Part shown: positions 10,901-24,955 of the stretch, piece by piece
Numbering within the stretch: position 1 is the first letter of the stretch
Layout: each line of letters starts with the position of its first letter
Assembly (NCBI GenBank): GCA_026413225.1
Contig: CM048552.1
Location: 141,745,053-141,809,052 of the forward strand
Origin: Otis tarda
Taxonomy: Eukaryota; Chordata; Aves; Otidiformes; Otididae
Direction: 5' to 3'
DNA length: 64,000 nt
Translations under genes and position numbers: made by a program
The notes under the pieces: generated by a model
Seen by the model: only the letters and a program-made list of their open reading frames with translations
Databases searched by the model: none
What the model was told of the DNA's origin: nothing

Positions 10901-13900
10901 TTCTCAGGAAAGTTACTGTCTGCTGCGATGCTTGTTCTTTAAATTTCCATTTTGCAAATGTTTTCTCTACATTTTTAATAAACAGGGATTGCACCTGTCA
11001 CACACAAGAGAGAAGTTAGGTTTATTCCTCAAAAAAAAAAAAATTGATTTCTACCCCTGTGACTTCTCAGTAAATAAAAGCTGACGAGCTGTCGTAGTCC
11101 TCTGCAGAATGTGGTGAAACATGTTATCCCTCGGGAATTTTTAACCTAAAAATCTTCTTTTTGAAGAGATAAAGTCCAAACCAGTAAATAATAACTAATA
11201 AGATAATAATAGCCTAAAAAGATATTCGTGAGGCATCAAATTGCAATTTAGCCAACTGTGCAATACACCAGATTTAGTGATGGGTACTGTCCAAGCTGGA
11301 AGCTGGGAAGGTACCATTTCCCTCTGAAGTATTTCTGCTTCTGCTGCAGATACTGAATAATCACTCTTAAGCCAGATGGCCTCTGATTGTGATACAGTTA
11401 AAATGCCTTAGAGCAAAAAAAAATGTTGACTCTCATTAAAGTCCAATGGCAGGGACTGTTCTGCTTCATATCACTTCATTATGCTATCGAAGTAGAGATA
11501 TTTCCCGCATAGCAGTGTTGTAACCTTCCCCAAAACCTTCTTTATGACAAGCTCGGTGAATGTGGTGTTGTCAGATACAGAGTATTTGGTCCTTTCAGCT
11601 GACTCAGATCGGTATTTAGGAAGGCATCACGGAAGGAAGGCTGCACATCAGATCTTGTCTCAGCTGTCATTTCCAAACACATAATGCCACGTAAGTGATT
11701 ATTGACTGACAAACTGAAAATGAGTAGGATTGGTGACCCTGATGGCCTGTAAAAGTGAAGGGAAAGGCTTCAGGAACAGAGGCTAGAAATCAGCCAATGT
11801 AAACTGTTTCATTTCTTTCATCTGTCGAAATAGGCTTAACTTCAGTGTAATTTTCCTATAACATTTTTAAAGAAATGCTTCCAGTCTGTAAGTGCTGCTA
11901 GAAAACAAGATCTAAAGAACCTGGATTCATCACTCATGCCAGAGGACGTAGTCATGCAGGTCTTATTGCAGCACTTCTTATTCAAACTGTCCCTTTGGCA
12001 CTGTGAATGTAGAAAATTCATTTCATCCTCCCCCTTGAGGTGTCAGAAGACAAACACATCACCACACAATAACGCCAGCTGTACAGAATTAGAATAATTA
12101 AATTCTACAGCTGAAAGCAGCAATTCATCAGCATCAACATCTTCAGACCGTGTAAGTGTGTGGTCCTCACATAAAGCTAGTCTGGAATTTTCTCACAAAA
12201 TGAAAACTCCGTACAGAATCATGTCATTTGCAGTTAATTTTTTAAAAAGGCTTTTCAGATCAAAAGCAGGATTCTGGTCAAGATCAGAGAGAATGAAACA
12301 ATCTACTTTATTCCAATAACTCTAATTTTTAAACAGGTGCCATTTTTGTAGACATTGGTACATAAATTTAAGCTTCAGAGCCATAGATGATTTTTTTTTT
12401 CCATCTAATAAATATTTGATTATTTGTACAGCCATAGAACTATTCTAGGGGCAAGATGGAGGAACTCAACTGAGAAAGATAATGAACAATCCACCTTTGA
12501 GCTACCACATCCTGGTGACCCAGGTGTTTTTCTTCAATGTGAACCCCTGGACTCGGGTAGGCACCCTGGTCCTGCCTGTTATGAGGTAGGAGGATGCAGC
12601 TTGGCTGCTTTATTTATTCTGACTGCTAAATAAGAAGGCTTAGGAGCATGGAGTGTTTTGTATCTGTCCTGATTAGGATTAGACCACTTGAAAGTAGGCT
12701 GACTCTAAGTCCACACTTAAATAGCATTGGACTCTGGTCTCCACTGAACCTGTGGTCTCAAGATATCATAATTTTTGTGTGTGTTTTCTCAGGTCTAAGT
12801 AGCCGAAATGTTTATTTTGAGAGTCACGTTGAGAGTTTCTGGAGAGTGTTTTGATGGCAGGGAAGTGAAGGATTTGTGTTGCATGCCTTGGTGCATGGCA
12901 CACAAAGGGGTGGGGGTTCTGTAGAGGACAGCACAAAACGGGTGAGACTGTTGAAGTGCATCAGAGGGAGTCAAGGCTGTTGAAGTTCTTGTTTATAACT
13001 CTTATTTGAAGCAGCTGCTGGCGTGATCTATCCCCAAACCACATCCAGGCTTCCTCTTGGAGGCTGCTAGTTGGAACAGGCCAAAACATAGCTATGGAGC
13101 AAGCAAAAAATGAAGCAATGTGCACAGTCAGAGATCCATCTCATGCCCTGTCTTACAGTTTTAGTTGTTTGGTTAAAAAGAGAAGAGCATCCTTTTTCTT
13201 TTCCTGAGAGTGTGAAATGGGAAGACTATCTTCCATCTTTCAAAAGAGTTCACAGGGCAAGAAAACTGCCTTCATGTCTAACTCTGCCTGCAGGATTGGC
13301 ACTTTTTATCCTGGAAAGTGGTCTAAAGAAACACAGGTTAAACCTACATTATGTACTACGTAAAAACGTACTCTTGCGCTATGTGAAATTGTTTTGGAGA
13401 GAAACTTTTGGACTGGTAAGCGACTGACATGTTGTGATATCATTTTGCTGACAGGTCAGAAACATACTGAGAACAGGTATTTGTATTGTGTAAGAAAGAG
13501 TTTATCCCTTACTCCCATGTGGCAGAGGATTGTTGATTTAACTTGGCAGCTCAGGCAAATTCATTCATTCTCTCTCAAAAAGAATTCCATTTGTATCCAA
13601 AAGAGGGAAAACAGTCTCTGTATTGCTGTAATGGGGAGAGAGTAAGTAAATAGTTAAGAAATTGTGAAAATATTTGAGCTTAACCATATCGTCTTGGAGT
13701 CTGTAACTGTTTTCATATTCAGAACACAGAGAGTTAGTTAGGAAAGACATTTTTCATCAGTCAGTTCATTCCTTGCTAACGTTTATCAGCAGTACTTTCC
13801 CATGTATTTGGTTAATGCCTTTTGCATTATAATCTATTCCCAGTCAGATTTGTTGAAAGTGGAATAAACACAAAAGAGAAGGATAATTTGCTGTGGACCA

Positions 13901-14513
13901 AACACATACCAGGGACTCAATACTGATTCCTGTCAGTTTAAAAGAAGATAATCACAATGCCTGTAATGTAAAGGTCTAAAAAAAAAAGACTGAACGGTTG
14001 GGGAATTAGAGAAAATCTTGAAATTTCAACTAGATCATTAGCCTTTCGCTTTCAATCTGTAATCTTTATAGTTAGGGGTTATAGCATCACACTACTGTAC
14101 TTCTCCCTCACGCACCTGGGAAGTTCTACCTCCATCACCATGTAATTAAAATTCCATTTTCTTTCAGTCAGGTAGTACAATGCTATTTGAAACTTGAACC
14201 CACTGGCAGAAGAATACAAGGCTGCCGCTAATCTTTTTCATCAGCGTATCCCTTAGATATGTCTTTCAGAGAGACGGGAAAAGAGAAAAAGAGAGGTGAC
14301 CACCCCTGCCCCCACCAAAAGGGCAAGGGTAGGAACAGGAGTTACCGGTAGTTTCACTTGTCCACGTGAAAGAGCCATAACACTGAGGTAAGGAGAAAGA
14401 CCACCATCTTCCCATGGAAAATCTTGCTACCGAGCCTACTAGCAAGCAGCAGTTTGGAATTAGATCACTAAAATAAGGAGATGCAGTGGAGGAGGGTGTG
14501 GGGGTGCATATTC

Positions 14514-14548
14514 ATATATATACACACACACACACACACACATACACA
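14514..14548. repeat. TA/CA microsatellite
   Basis: A short TA run leads into about eleven CA units, interrupted by one T near the end. It is a typical vertebrate dinucleotide microsatellite inside the DHRSX intron and likely length-polymorphic. Confidence 0.9.
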
Positions 14549-17500
14549 TGGATGGTTTGCCACCGGGTGTGGTGTGCATTATCGATCAATTACTTTTTCT
14601 GGGGATGACCTACCTCACAAGTTTTGCTACTTGTGAGCAATGCATCCGTAACAAAACAATGCTGATAAAATTTCTATTTCAGAGCCCCATCATCTATAGC
14701 CCCTATTCACTACAGAAAAAATAATTTTAGTAGGTTTTGGAGATTTACAGGCAGTCTTTTCCCACTCTCTGAATGTGATAGTCCTTAATTTACCAGTAAT
14801 CCAAGAAAACTGAAAAACCTTTCAATGTGAAGTAAGGAAACTCTTCCATGAACAACATAGACACAACTTTTAACAGTGATCCTGAGCTTTCAAAGGTTGT
14901 CAGAAAATTCCAAGTTCTGTCAAGAAGCTGAAAATATCCTCTTTTCCAGTGGCCTGAAAGCCACCTCTGACAGGGCTTAGTTCATAAATCTCTGCAATAT
15001 GAATGCCCGCATCAGAGCTATTCATCCAGTAATCTCACGGTCACTGCTAGTACTGGATCTGTCTTATCCTAAGATAAATTTCTATAGTTTGCCAGATGAA
15101 TCAAGTCCTTCAAGTGCCAGTTTATCCCTGTGAACGACGAAGGGGTCCTCTGGTGACTAGTTCAGCTGTAGATGTCTGTGCTTTCTGAAGGTATAAAGTA
15201 GTTAAGATGAATCCCATCCCAAGGAACAGGACATTAAATTTGTGTTATTTTAAAAAACAGCAATGCTAATAAAGAACTGAAGAGAGTATTTTTTTTAGAT
15301 GTGAAAGTAATAACTGGAAAAGTGTGTTCACCTATCTATGGCACAAGTAATCTGTAATCAAACAAGTTTTTCACATGGCAGCTCTAAGGTGTTTGGAGTA
15401 TCAGACCATTTCCCGTATAAATGTGAAATGTGTCTGTGAGAAGCCACAGGTGTGGAAATCCTAGTTACTTATGAAATGTATTTCTCATATATGTTTACAA
15501 TTAATCATATGCCTCCACTATGTATCATGTAAATATTGCCATGCATTTAAATGGGTAGTTATGTGTGCTCCCTGTATGTATTTCTAGTAGTTTGATATAT
15601 GTAACAAGAGAGAACCGTGGAAGGCAAGCATCACCCACAACTTGAGGAAGAACTGGAAACAGTAAATACATTTTTTTTAAAATATTAGGATCAGCCAGTA
15701 CCCAATTTATGAGTTTTGAAAAGTTTCAATTCAGAAGTCTCTTGAATAACTCTGACTTTAGTGTGACCATAACAATTACGATTGCCAGCCCCAAAAGTTT
15801 GTGTTTGCATTTTAGAAAGGGTACTGAGGCACTGCAAGACGTAGTTCACATGGTTCATTTTGCTCTCAGTATGTTCTCAGCTAAATACATGGGATTTGGT
15901 GGATTTTTAATAGGCAAACATGAGAAGGGAATTTGGTGCAGTGTCTCTAGCCTCTATTTTTCTAGAAGGAACTTGATCCTAGATGTGTCACAAGCAGAAG
16001 TCATTAATACAATCTGTCCAGAGTTAGTGGTTTCTATACGTTATTACATATTTAAACATTCTCATTAAATTGGGTCTGTGAGTCTCTTCAGGGCAAATGA
16101 CTACATTTGGTTGTTGCCATCTCAGTGCTGGAAAGGGGAAGTAACCACAAGAGTTACGTTACCACAGACCAGGGGCTCTGCAGGGAATACAGAACATATG
16201 CAGAAGAGGATTTGGATGAAACCTGAGCAATGTGCAATAAAACAAGAATGAACTTGGACAGCTTATCAGGGATGGGATTTACAGTGGTATTTGCTTGGCC
16301 CCATCATGCTGACCTACTTTTTTGTCACTGGAATAGGAAGGAGGTGCTGCTGCTGGTCCTAGGCTCAGGCACAGTTTGAAAAATTAAGAGTTGTTCCCAG
16401 TGTCTCTTAATTGCTCATCAAAGTCTTGGAGCTAGTCACGGCCAATTTACAAGCCTAACTTACCATCTTATTAATAGTTTATCCAATTTAGTATATATGT
16501 TACTTTTTGAATGACTAGCAGGGGTCAGAGTTGGTGTGTCTCAGGAAGCATGGTATTGATTGACTTATTCAATATTTTTGCCTGCCAACCTCCTGAGATG
16601 CAAAATGCAGTCTTCCACAGCATCTGCCACTTGTCACATACTATCCTAAGATGATTAAAAATGTAGAAAGAGAAAAGCTGTCCCATTGCTTTTGGAGCCT
16701 AGAGTGTTGAAAATAAAATTACGCAGTGTGAGTACATTTTGACAGGTGGCTCTGTTCTAAAAATTATCGAGAAAAGGCAATATGCGGCAGCATGCTTGCT
16801 TTTTTCTGTCAGAGTTGTGCATTGTCCAGATTACAAAGGTTATTTTTATCACTGCCCAACCTGTGAATTCAGCTTGATCATTTCTCAGAGAGGAGATGAG
16901 TTATCACCGCTCTCATACATCATGACCATTAATGACAACTTAAGTCCCCATTTTCCTTTGCATATAAAATGATGACTTCCATCGTTGTGAAGTTTTTGGT
17001 ACTTCATTACTGGCTTTGCACAAATGTAGCTGATCAGAACCTGCTAAACAAGTAAATAAGACGAAAACCTAAAAGCATCCAAGTCTCAATCTTATTGCGC
17101 ATTCTTGTAGCAAGGATTATCTGATCTGACTTCGCATCCTCTGTGTGGAGTACTGCCCTTATGTAAAGCATTTTACATATCTGACCCTGCTTCTTCAAGT
17201 TTCTCCTTGATCTGGGGCTGGCCTTTTATATTTCTTGCCTGGTTTAGGTTTGTGACACGTTTCCTATTTTATATGCCTATTATCTGAGGAAGTAGGTTAA
17301 GGCTGGCACAGATACACTGAACCTTAATCACTTTAGAGGTCCTGCAGGTCTCCAGAGATAGTCAGTACTTCAGATGTTTATAATGCTACATCCAGCTGAT
17401 GTTGCTTGAAATCCATTCAAGAAGCAGATCTGTAAGGCAGGAAGCAGGGAGTGTTACATAGGGGTTTTTTTTAATATAATTGTCCTATTAATACTATTTT

Positions 17501-20500
17501 ATACACACTCAGTGCTCAGTTTTGGTCTTGGTGCTGTGGTGGTTTTTTTTCCCCCTCATATTGTGGCAAGGCTATTTCATATGAAGCACTGTTGTCACTG
17601 CAAAATACATCCATCACCCCATACCTTGGCTGTATAGCTTCTCCTAGGAGAGTTTCAACCCACTCTGCACAGCACTGGGTCAAAGGCAGATTGCTAGTGA
17701 GTCATCTATTTCCAGTTTATTGAAAAAGTGATAAAATATAAAATGTGTTTGTGCTGAGGTACCTGGATTTGTCATCTCCAGGTCACTACACAATGGTTTA
17801 CTCAAAGGAGCCAAGGGGATCATAAAGCACCTCCAGTGCTCAGAAGCAGCACTCATACATGTGATATACAATCTGTCCCGTGCTCTCCCAGTTGGAGAGA
17901 AAGCATTTGCAGCATTAGTGTCATTGGGCTTTATAGATGTGAGCAGGTACCATCCTGCTCAAGGATAATACTAGCACTGTCACTGTTACCATGAAGACAA
18001 CACATTTTTTGTGTGTTGATTTCAGTTTGACTCTGTAGAAGCTCTAGGCAACAATTTTATTTTTTTTCTCTTTATTGTGAAGTTATATCATGATATCTAG
18101 CAACAGCCTTTAATAAAAATAAACAACAGTGAGGCTACTTTTCAGGAAACCGTTTTGTCAAGACAAGAACGAATTGAAGCAAGCTGACTGGAAATGTATT
18201 TACTTTGAGAAAATGAGAAAGAAATTAGAGGAAATAAGTAAAAAACGTGTTTCTAATAATTGGAATCAAACTCTGGGAAAAACTTCCACTATAGGTGGCT
18301 ATAGGAAAACTGTTGGTTTTAAGATGGAGTTTAAATAGGTTTATGGAGAAGGTCAGCTGATAGGATATGCATTTTTTTTCCCCTCAGATTTATCTGGTTT
18401 GCTCCCATGCTGAAAGTAAAAAAGGAATCCAGTATAAGGGTCCAGAAATGAAGATTTCCCAACAAACATTCGTTTTGAATTTGAACATGTTAAGTACCCA
18501 GAAAATCCTTCTTCAGAAAAACCTTTGGTGAAGATGTGCCACTTCTTGCACTCACCTCCATCTTTGCCCTTCTAGACAACAGTTTTCCAGTTGTTTGTTG
18601 ATGAGCTGTGTTGAACTGTGCTTCCAACAGCACTGGCTCTTGTTTAGAGGAGACAAGTGAAGATGGGGCTACAGGTCAAACTGAAGAGCCTTCGATGAAA
18701 ATGAGATATTTTATTGTCCTGGTCAAGAAATCTATGCATGCTATATAAAAAAAAAAAAATTAATTAGTTAAGGTAAATTGAAAACGGAGCTGTAGAGGTA
18801 GTTGGCATAGCGACCCTCTGGGTCTCTAATCTGGGTTGCCATGACGTTCTTCTAGAAGTTGGTCAGTGCTCAAGAGACCCCTTCCAGTGGAGAGGCCAGG
18901 CAGCTGGGGACAGCAACAGGTAACGCATGACACTTGCACAAGAGACCGAGCCTTCCCCTGTGTTTCCATAAGCAGCTCAAGCCCCTCCATCATCTTGTGC
19001 CTTCCTGACTATTTGGTTTGCATGTAAAGTACCTTCGAGATGACTAACTTTGGGGGGCTTGTAGCCCTGCTGGAAGTCAGCTGAGGAGCTCCAACTGACA
19101 GCCTCCAGAGTAGGGTAGCGGGGGTTTGCACAATGAGGATTTGTGTTCCTGAAATGTCCAGAACAGAGAGTTTGACTCAGGATTTTGCCTGAGAGGAAGA
19201 AAGGTATTCTTACATTCCTGTTTTGTGATGGCAAGAGTGCCTCACCTGACTTGGTGTTTTCACCACTCCTTTCCATATTTTTCTTATGGAGAAGTTACAC
19301 TGCACATTTTAAAATTTGAAAAATATATATTTTCTTGCTTTTTTTTTTTTTTAGTTTTTGTGGACTTTTTTATTTAAACCATGATGTGGTATTTTAGAGA
19401 GGGCAAAGCTGGATTCTTGGTCTTTCTTGGGTGGGTCCTTCAAATCAGAGCAATTGAAATCCTGCTCAAACTACTGATCATGGATCCATTATGACAGGTA
19501 AGATATGTCGATGCTCCAAATCACTGAGTCAAAGCTTTGCCCTCCGATATTTATTTTAAAATAAATCCTTTGGATTATTCTGAAAATTTGACCTGTCAAG
19601 AAATAAATGGTGTGGTGAACTGAAACATAGGTCTCTCAAACTGCCCTCAATTTAGCTGTATTTCACTCATCTCTCATTCACCTTTTATTTCTGTCAGCAG
19701 CCTGCAGAGTTTCTTTTATATTTATGATGGAAATGTCTGTCTATGAATCATGTCACTGAGATGTATGTGTTTTTGCCACCTCAAGGAATTAGTAAACAGT
19801 GCATAGTTTCTCTGGTAAAGAAGACTGCCTTGCTGGGTCATTTATACCAATAGGTATTTCTTCATGTAAACAGCTTTTCTTGCATAAAAAAAATTCCTTG
19901 TTTTCATGTGTGGTAGGTGGAAGATAAGATATTTTTGTTAAATAAGAGCATATAACTTCATTTCTTATTTTTCCATATGTTCACTGTCAACATATATTTC
20001 TATAGAACTTTTATTGACAGTAGGGGTTTCTTAACAGGCTTTTGAAAGTGTTTTTGTATTACAGTTACAAAGTGTCTTTATCACAGGAAAATAGATATAT
20101 ATGTACAATGCAGGAGCCTGGCATACCTTTCATGTTTTGGAATCCCTTTTTTAAAATCTGTGGAAATGGTATAATTTGCATTTAAAAATATCACTCACCT
20201 TCAAATATAGAACTTTTTCATATATAAAATTGTATGAATAAAACTAATTTCCTTTTAATTAAATATACTAAGCAAAAATGTAGCCTACTGTAACTCTGCA
20301 AGTTATATAGATATTATTAAGTAGTTTAAAGTAATATGTTTTCACTTTTAATTTCAGTCACCTGTAATACCTAAGAATTTTTAGAAAATACAGATAAATA
20401 CCTCTAACAAAATCCAAAGCACTAAATATTTTGGAAAACTGCAAGATCCTTTTTGTTTGGTCTGCTGTTTGTTATTCTCACTGTAGATTATGGATGAGAA

Positions 20501-23500
20501 CACCTGCAATTATCCTCCGGTTAATATACTTTTGAATTGGAAGAAAAGGCAGAGTAGCAAAAGCTGGCAAGTAGTCAGCTACCCTCCGTTGCGTTTAAAA
20601 CACCTCTTCAGTGAGGCTTCTTAATGATAAAATACATAGGGCTGGCTTTTCTGACAACCCGTGGAACATGATAGATGATAGTAACCTTTTCTCTAAATTA
20701 AACCAGAAAACCAGGAGCTGGCAGGGCAGCGCGCTCAGGCGCACCAGCTTTGGGATAGCAGCTTCCTCTCCTGCTCCTCACCTCATAAATACATTTTTTA
20801 TGTTTATTTTAATATTATGTCAATATATTCCGGGGTATATTCTCACCTCCATTTTACTGAGCCTCCTGCACAGTTCATAGTTTTGAAATAGTTCTATTTG
20901 TACTTATTTAATATAGGATCAGTTAGCACAGGCCAGAGGACTGCCTAGATTTTATTTCCTTTTCTATACAAAAGCAAACCCTGTGAGTGTGAGCAACTCT
21001 CTGCTACTTGCAAATGAGGTGTATGCTGAGAAAATCTTCTGTCTCGTTTCGTAATTTCTCGTACTTGCCTAAATAGAAAGAAAAAATCCTGAGTGAGCTT
21101 TTTTGAAATGAGTTTACATTTTCAGAGAAGGAGCTAAAGAGCATACTTGGCTCAGGCATATATTTTTGCTTAGGGAAACATTTTCTGTAAGAACGTGTAC
21201 CTCAGTGCTATTTTCTCTTCAAATTTCTCTTTGTGGTTATGTTTTTTTTTTTTTCTGTTGTGGTAATCTACAGCTATTTGTACATTCTTCATAATATTAA
21301 TTTAGAGTAGAAGAGGAATCTGCCTCATTTTTCAAGAACCAAACCGCATTCCTCCATTTTATTATATTAGTGATTAAAAAAATACTGAGTTGTCTTCTGA
21401 AGAGCTTTTGTAAGACACTCAAATCTAGTGATGTCTAGTTGCAGCTGGGTATTTTTCCCTTTAAAAATCTCTCCCTCCTATCAGATGCTGCTGGTAATTG
21501 TTGTCAGATGTTCAAGTAGCTGTGCTCTGATGGCAGGCGTGAAGCTGTCTATTTGTTTTCTAAGCAAAGACCAGATGTTTGTTCTGGGGTAAGCAGACTG
21601 ATTTGCAGTTAAAACCTGAAGTAAAGGTACGTAATTTCAGGCTATGAACCAGCCATGTCTCAAGCCACATGTGACTCAGAAAGAAAAATGTGAGAGCCAG
21701 AGGAAATCGGCTTCTTCATTGCCCTGAACATCTTGGGTATTTGTTCATGCAAGTGAAGAATGGACGGGTTATTCTCTCCTCTGTGTTAAGAGAGGAGAAT
21801 TGTACCTTGGACTAATTCATGGTTTTCCCGTGCTCTACACAGAGATGGCAACAAAAAACAAGGCAAAGGGCTATAGTTAGAGAACTGGGCCAATGGGAAC
21901 TCACTGATTCACTTTAGGAGCCAATGATAAATCTCTCTCTCTGGGAGACTGTAGTGAGCATTGAGGCACACAACCTCCAGCTCCAGCCACCTCACATTAC
22001 TTCCAGTTACTCTGAGCAGTAAACCATTGCACACCGAAAAAGAAAATGGGAAGACTTTAAAAATGTGCAGCCCTGCAGCGTTATACGGGGCCTCTGAGAG
22101 GTGAGGTCTTGATCATTTTGTGAGTGGCTATGTCTTATGCACGAAAAAGCTTTGCACGGACCCCCACGGCTACAGCACTGCGGTAATAGCCATGCCACTG
22201 CTGGCTGTTAGATGTATCCATCAGAAGTCTAACTTTTGCATTTTATTCAAGTGTCTTTAATATATTCACACTAACCTTTAATATACTCACAGTATTGCAG
22301 GCAGGAAAAATTACACTGGGATGAAGGAACAAAGGCAAATATCGCTGAAGAAATTTTCAGTAATATGCAGATCTCTTGTAGGCATTGATTCATGTGCTTC
22401 ACGGTGTCAGTAATTGTGAGTTGCAGCCATTTTTTTCCTCTGAAGAGAGCGTTACTCCTGAAATATAGTCGTTACCTATTGATTAGCTCTGCAGTCATTT
22501 TCATGCATCAGTAGTTCCAATAAAAAAACAATTAGCACTTATTTCACACCAAAGTGTAAGATCTGTATATCGTTCATAAATAACTGAAAGGAGTCTTTAG
22601 AATATTTTTTTATTGCAGAGACCCCATTGACATTTTCAATAGCCATAAGTCTCAGGATAAATGGAAAAATGTCTTAAGGGCTTTTTTTTTGTTTGTTTGA
22701 TTGGGTGGTTTTTTGATGGGGGAATTGCAAATGTTCTGATGTTCTGCTGTCTCAGGACAGGGCTGCAATAAGAAGGGCATGTTTGTCACTGCTTGGTGCT
22801 AATCTAATTTCCTGTTTTTCCTGCTGTATGACTCTCCTTTTAATCCCAATTGTTGGTAATGTGCTATTTTTTGATTAAATGATGAGACCTGAGATTCAGC
22901 AAGGAGAAAGTAATTAAAACTATTTGTTTCACAGACTGTCGGCAGCTATTAGGGATTAGACAAATATAAATTAAGGGGTTTTTTTCCACGAGCCATGTTA
23001 CAGTCTTTGCAAAGTTCACAAACAATTGTAATCCTCTTTTATTGAGCACAGATTTAAAAGTAAAGGTCAGTTATGTTTTGGTCACTGAGGAGTTTATATA
23101 ATTGTAAAAACCAAACGTTTAGATTATTTTTGTATAAAAAGCATGCTTCTTGGGGAACTCTTGCTTCTTGATTGCAACTCCCTTACAGAGCTCAGGGGTG
23201 TAAAACTAGCCGCATCACCTCAGCAGACATTTGCAGAGCAAAGTGGTCTTTGCAGCTCATTCCTCCCGTGGCAGCAGCGGCTTATGCCCTGGGAGGGGCT
23301 GAGCAGTGCCAGGGAATTGTGGCTGTTGCTGGTGGCTTCCGTGCCCTGAGACTGGCCTCGCTCGCACTCCTTCCCTGTAGCCCCACGCATCCTGCAGTGC
23401 AACATGCTGTTACACCACCGTTTTGATGCTCCTTGCAATTTTGCTGCAAGAGGAGCCTTGTTTTCTGCCCTGCTCTAAGGGCTTGGCACTGCCTGTGGAC

Positions 23501-24147
23501 CCACCATTTCTCCTGTCTTCTCAGAACTGTCTGGGTCAAGGTATTGATGAGGTTTCACCTGATACTTCCCTCTTCTTTCTCTACTATCAAAAGGCTTGGG
23601 CTTGCTCCTTTGTTTGCTCCACAGATGGTAAGAGCCATGTGCCTCAAGAGCTTAGGCTTCGAAGGCGGCTCTCTACTCCTTTTCGGTTTCTGAAGGGGCT
23701 TGGTGACATGGATGGGTGATCTGAGGAGGGTGAGTGTTGGTGCTGCGCTGGGAGCCCCTGAGGAGACCCCTCTCTGTGTGGGACATGAGCTGCAAAAAGG
23801 GACCTGACCCAACAGGGACAAGTGCCTGGCGTGCTGATGTAGGAGCCACGCACAGTGAGGTTGCGATGAGGGCCTGGCAAGAGGCATTTAGGAGTTTAGG
23901 AGGAGGAAAAGGGAATGAATAAGAGCTGGGACTACCTACAAGACTGTTGTGGGGCATGATGAAAGGGCAGGCGGAGAAATGGGTGAAAGTGTAGGCTGCA
24001 GATGTGCTTTGCATACCACCTAGAGAAGCAGAGTTCTAATCTTGATTGGAACAATTCAATTGTGCTGTGAAGTACATATTAAATAACAATAGGAGGCTGC
24101 AGAGCTGTGCAGACTTGCAGGTGAAGAGCAGAATTTTAAGCAAGCTG

Positions 24148-24392
24148 CCGGGCGGGCGGGAGAGGCAGCGGGGAGGGCTGAGACAGGCGGTCTGCGCTGG
24201 CGTTCAAGCCTCTGCTCAGACCTCAGCCTGTATTTTTATGAGTTAAAAGCAGTTACTAAACCGCAGCCACAGTTTTGCATTAATTCAGCTGGAATTTTTC
24301 CCGGGAAGTAGAAGTTTAATCATCTGGAGCATCATCACTGCTTGCAGTGTATCACCGTGAGCAAGCGGGCGGGGAGCGCTCATTGATTGGGC
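24148..24392. promoter_or_regulatory. Candidate intronic CpG/GC-box element
   Basis: Within an AT-rich intron this patch carries GGCGGGCGGG-type GC boxes at 24151-24160 and 24366-24374, several other CpGs, and an inverted CCAAT box (ATTGG, 24386-24390). These are the usual ingredients of a TATA-less promoter or an SP-family/NF-Y-bound enhancer. A 66-codon frame across 24046-24246 has no recognisable product. No conserved transcript start can be read from sequence alone, so this is a weak call. Confidence 0.25.
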
Positions 24393-24835
24393 TCTCAAGG
24401 CAAACGGACATGTGTAGCAGAATGGCGTTACCGAAGAGCATGGTTCAATACCAGCTCCCTAAACAAAGTGAATTGTTTCAGCAGCAGATGTGTCCATAAC
24501 ATGTATGCATCGAACCGCAAAACCTCACAGTATTTGTTTCCCATTCTAAACAACTGCTTTAACCTTTTAGTCAAAAAGCCCTGTGAATACAAGTGCAACA
24601 GAAAGTCTCCTGGGGCACTTAATAAAAAGAAAAGGTTAATTCTCTCTGTGTTACTTTGGCTGTTGATAGTTCTGCAAGTGTAATTCTCTGGCTTATAGCT
24701 ACCTATGCCCTTAATCAGTCCAGTATCAAAACCCCAGTCAGAAACACTCTGCAGAGACAGGAGCTATCTGAGAATGAAATAAAAGGAATATGAAGATTTT
24801 CAGGAAGATTGTTGGGATTTTTAACATTCTTGCCA

Positions 24836-24955
24836 TCTTCTTTTTTTTTTTTTTTGTCTTTTTCTTTTTTCTTTTCTTTTAATAGCAGATTGAGGAAACA
24901 TTTTGGATGTGGAAGGGATTATTTTCCTTTCTAGTTTTTCATTGTCCTCCTTCAG
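24836..24955 (+). other. Candidate cryptic/alternative DHRSX exon with its polypyrimidine tract
   Basis: A T/C tract of about 45 bases (24836-24880) is followed by AATAGCAG, then 67 bases without a stop in the incoming DHRSX frame (24889-24955), then TTCAG|GTAATG, a good 5' splice site. The candidate exon would therefore be 24889-24955. Its length is not a multiple of three, so including it between the two known exons would shift the last exon out of frame and meet a stop early. That would make it a poison exon or a decoy. The sequence signals are seen; use in vivo is inferred. Confidence 0.25.
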
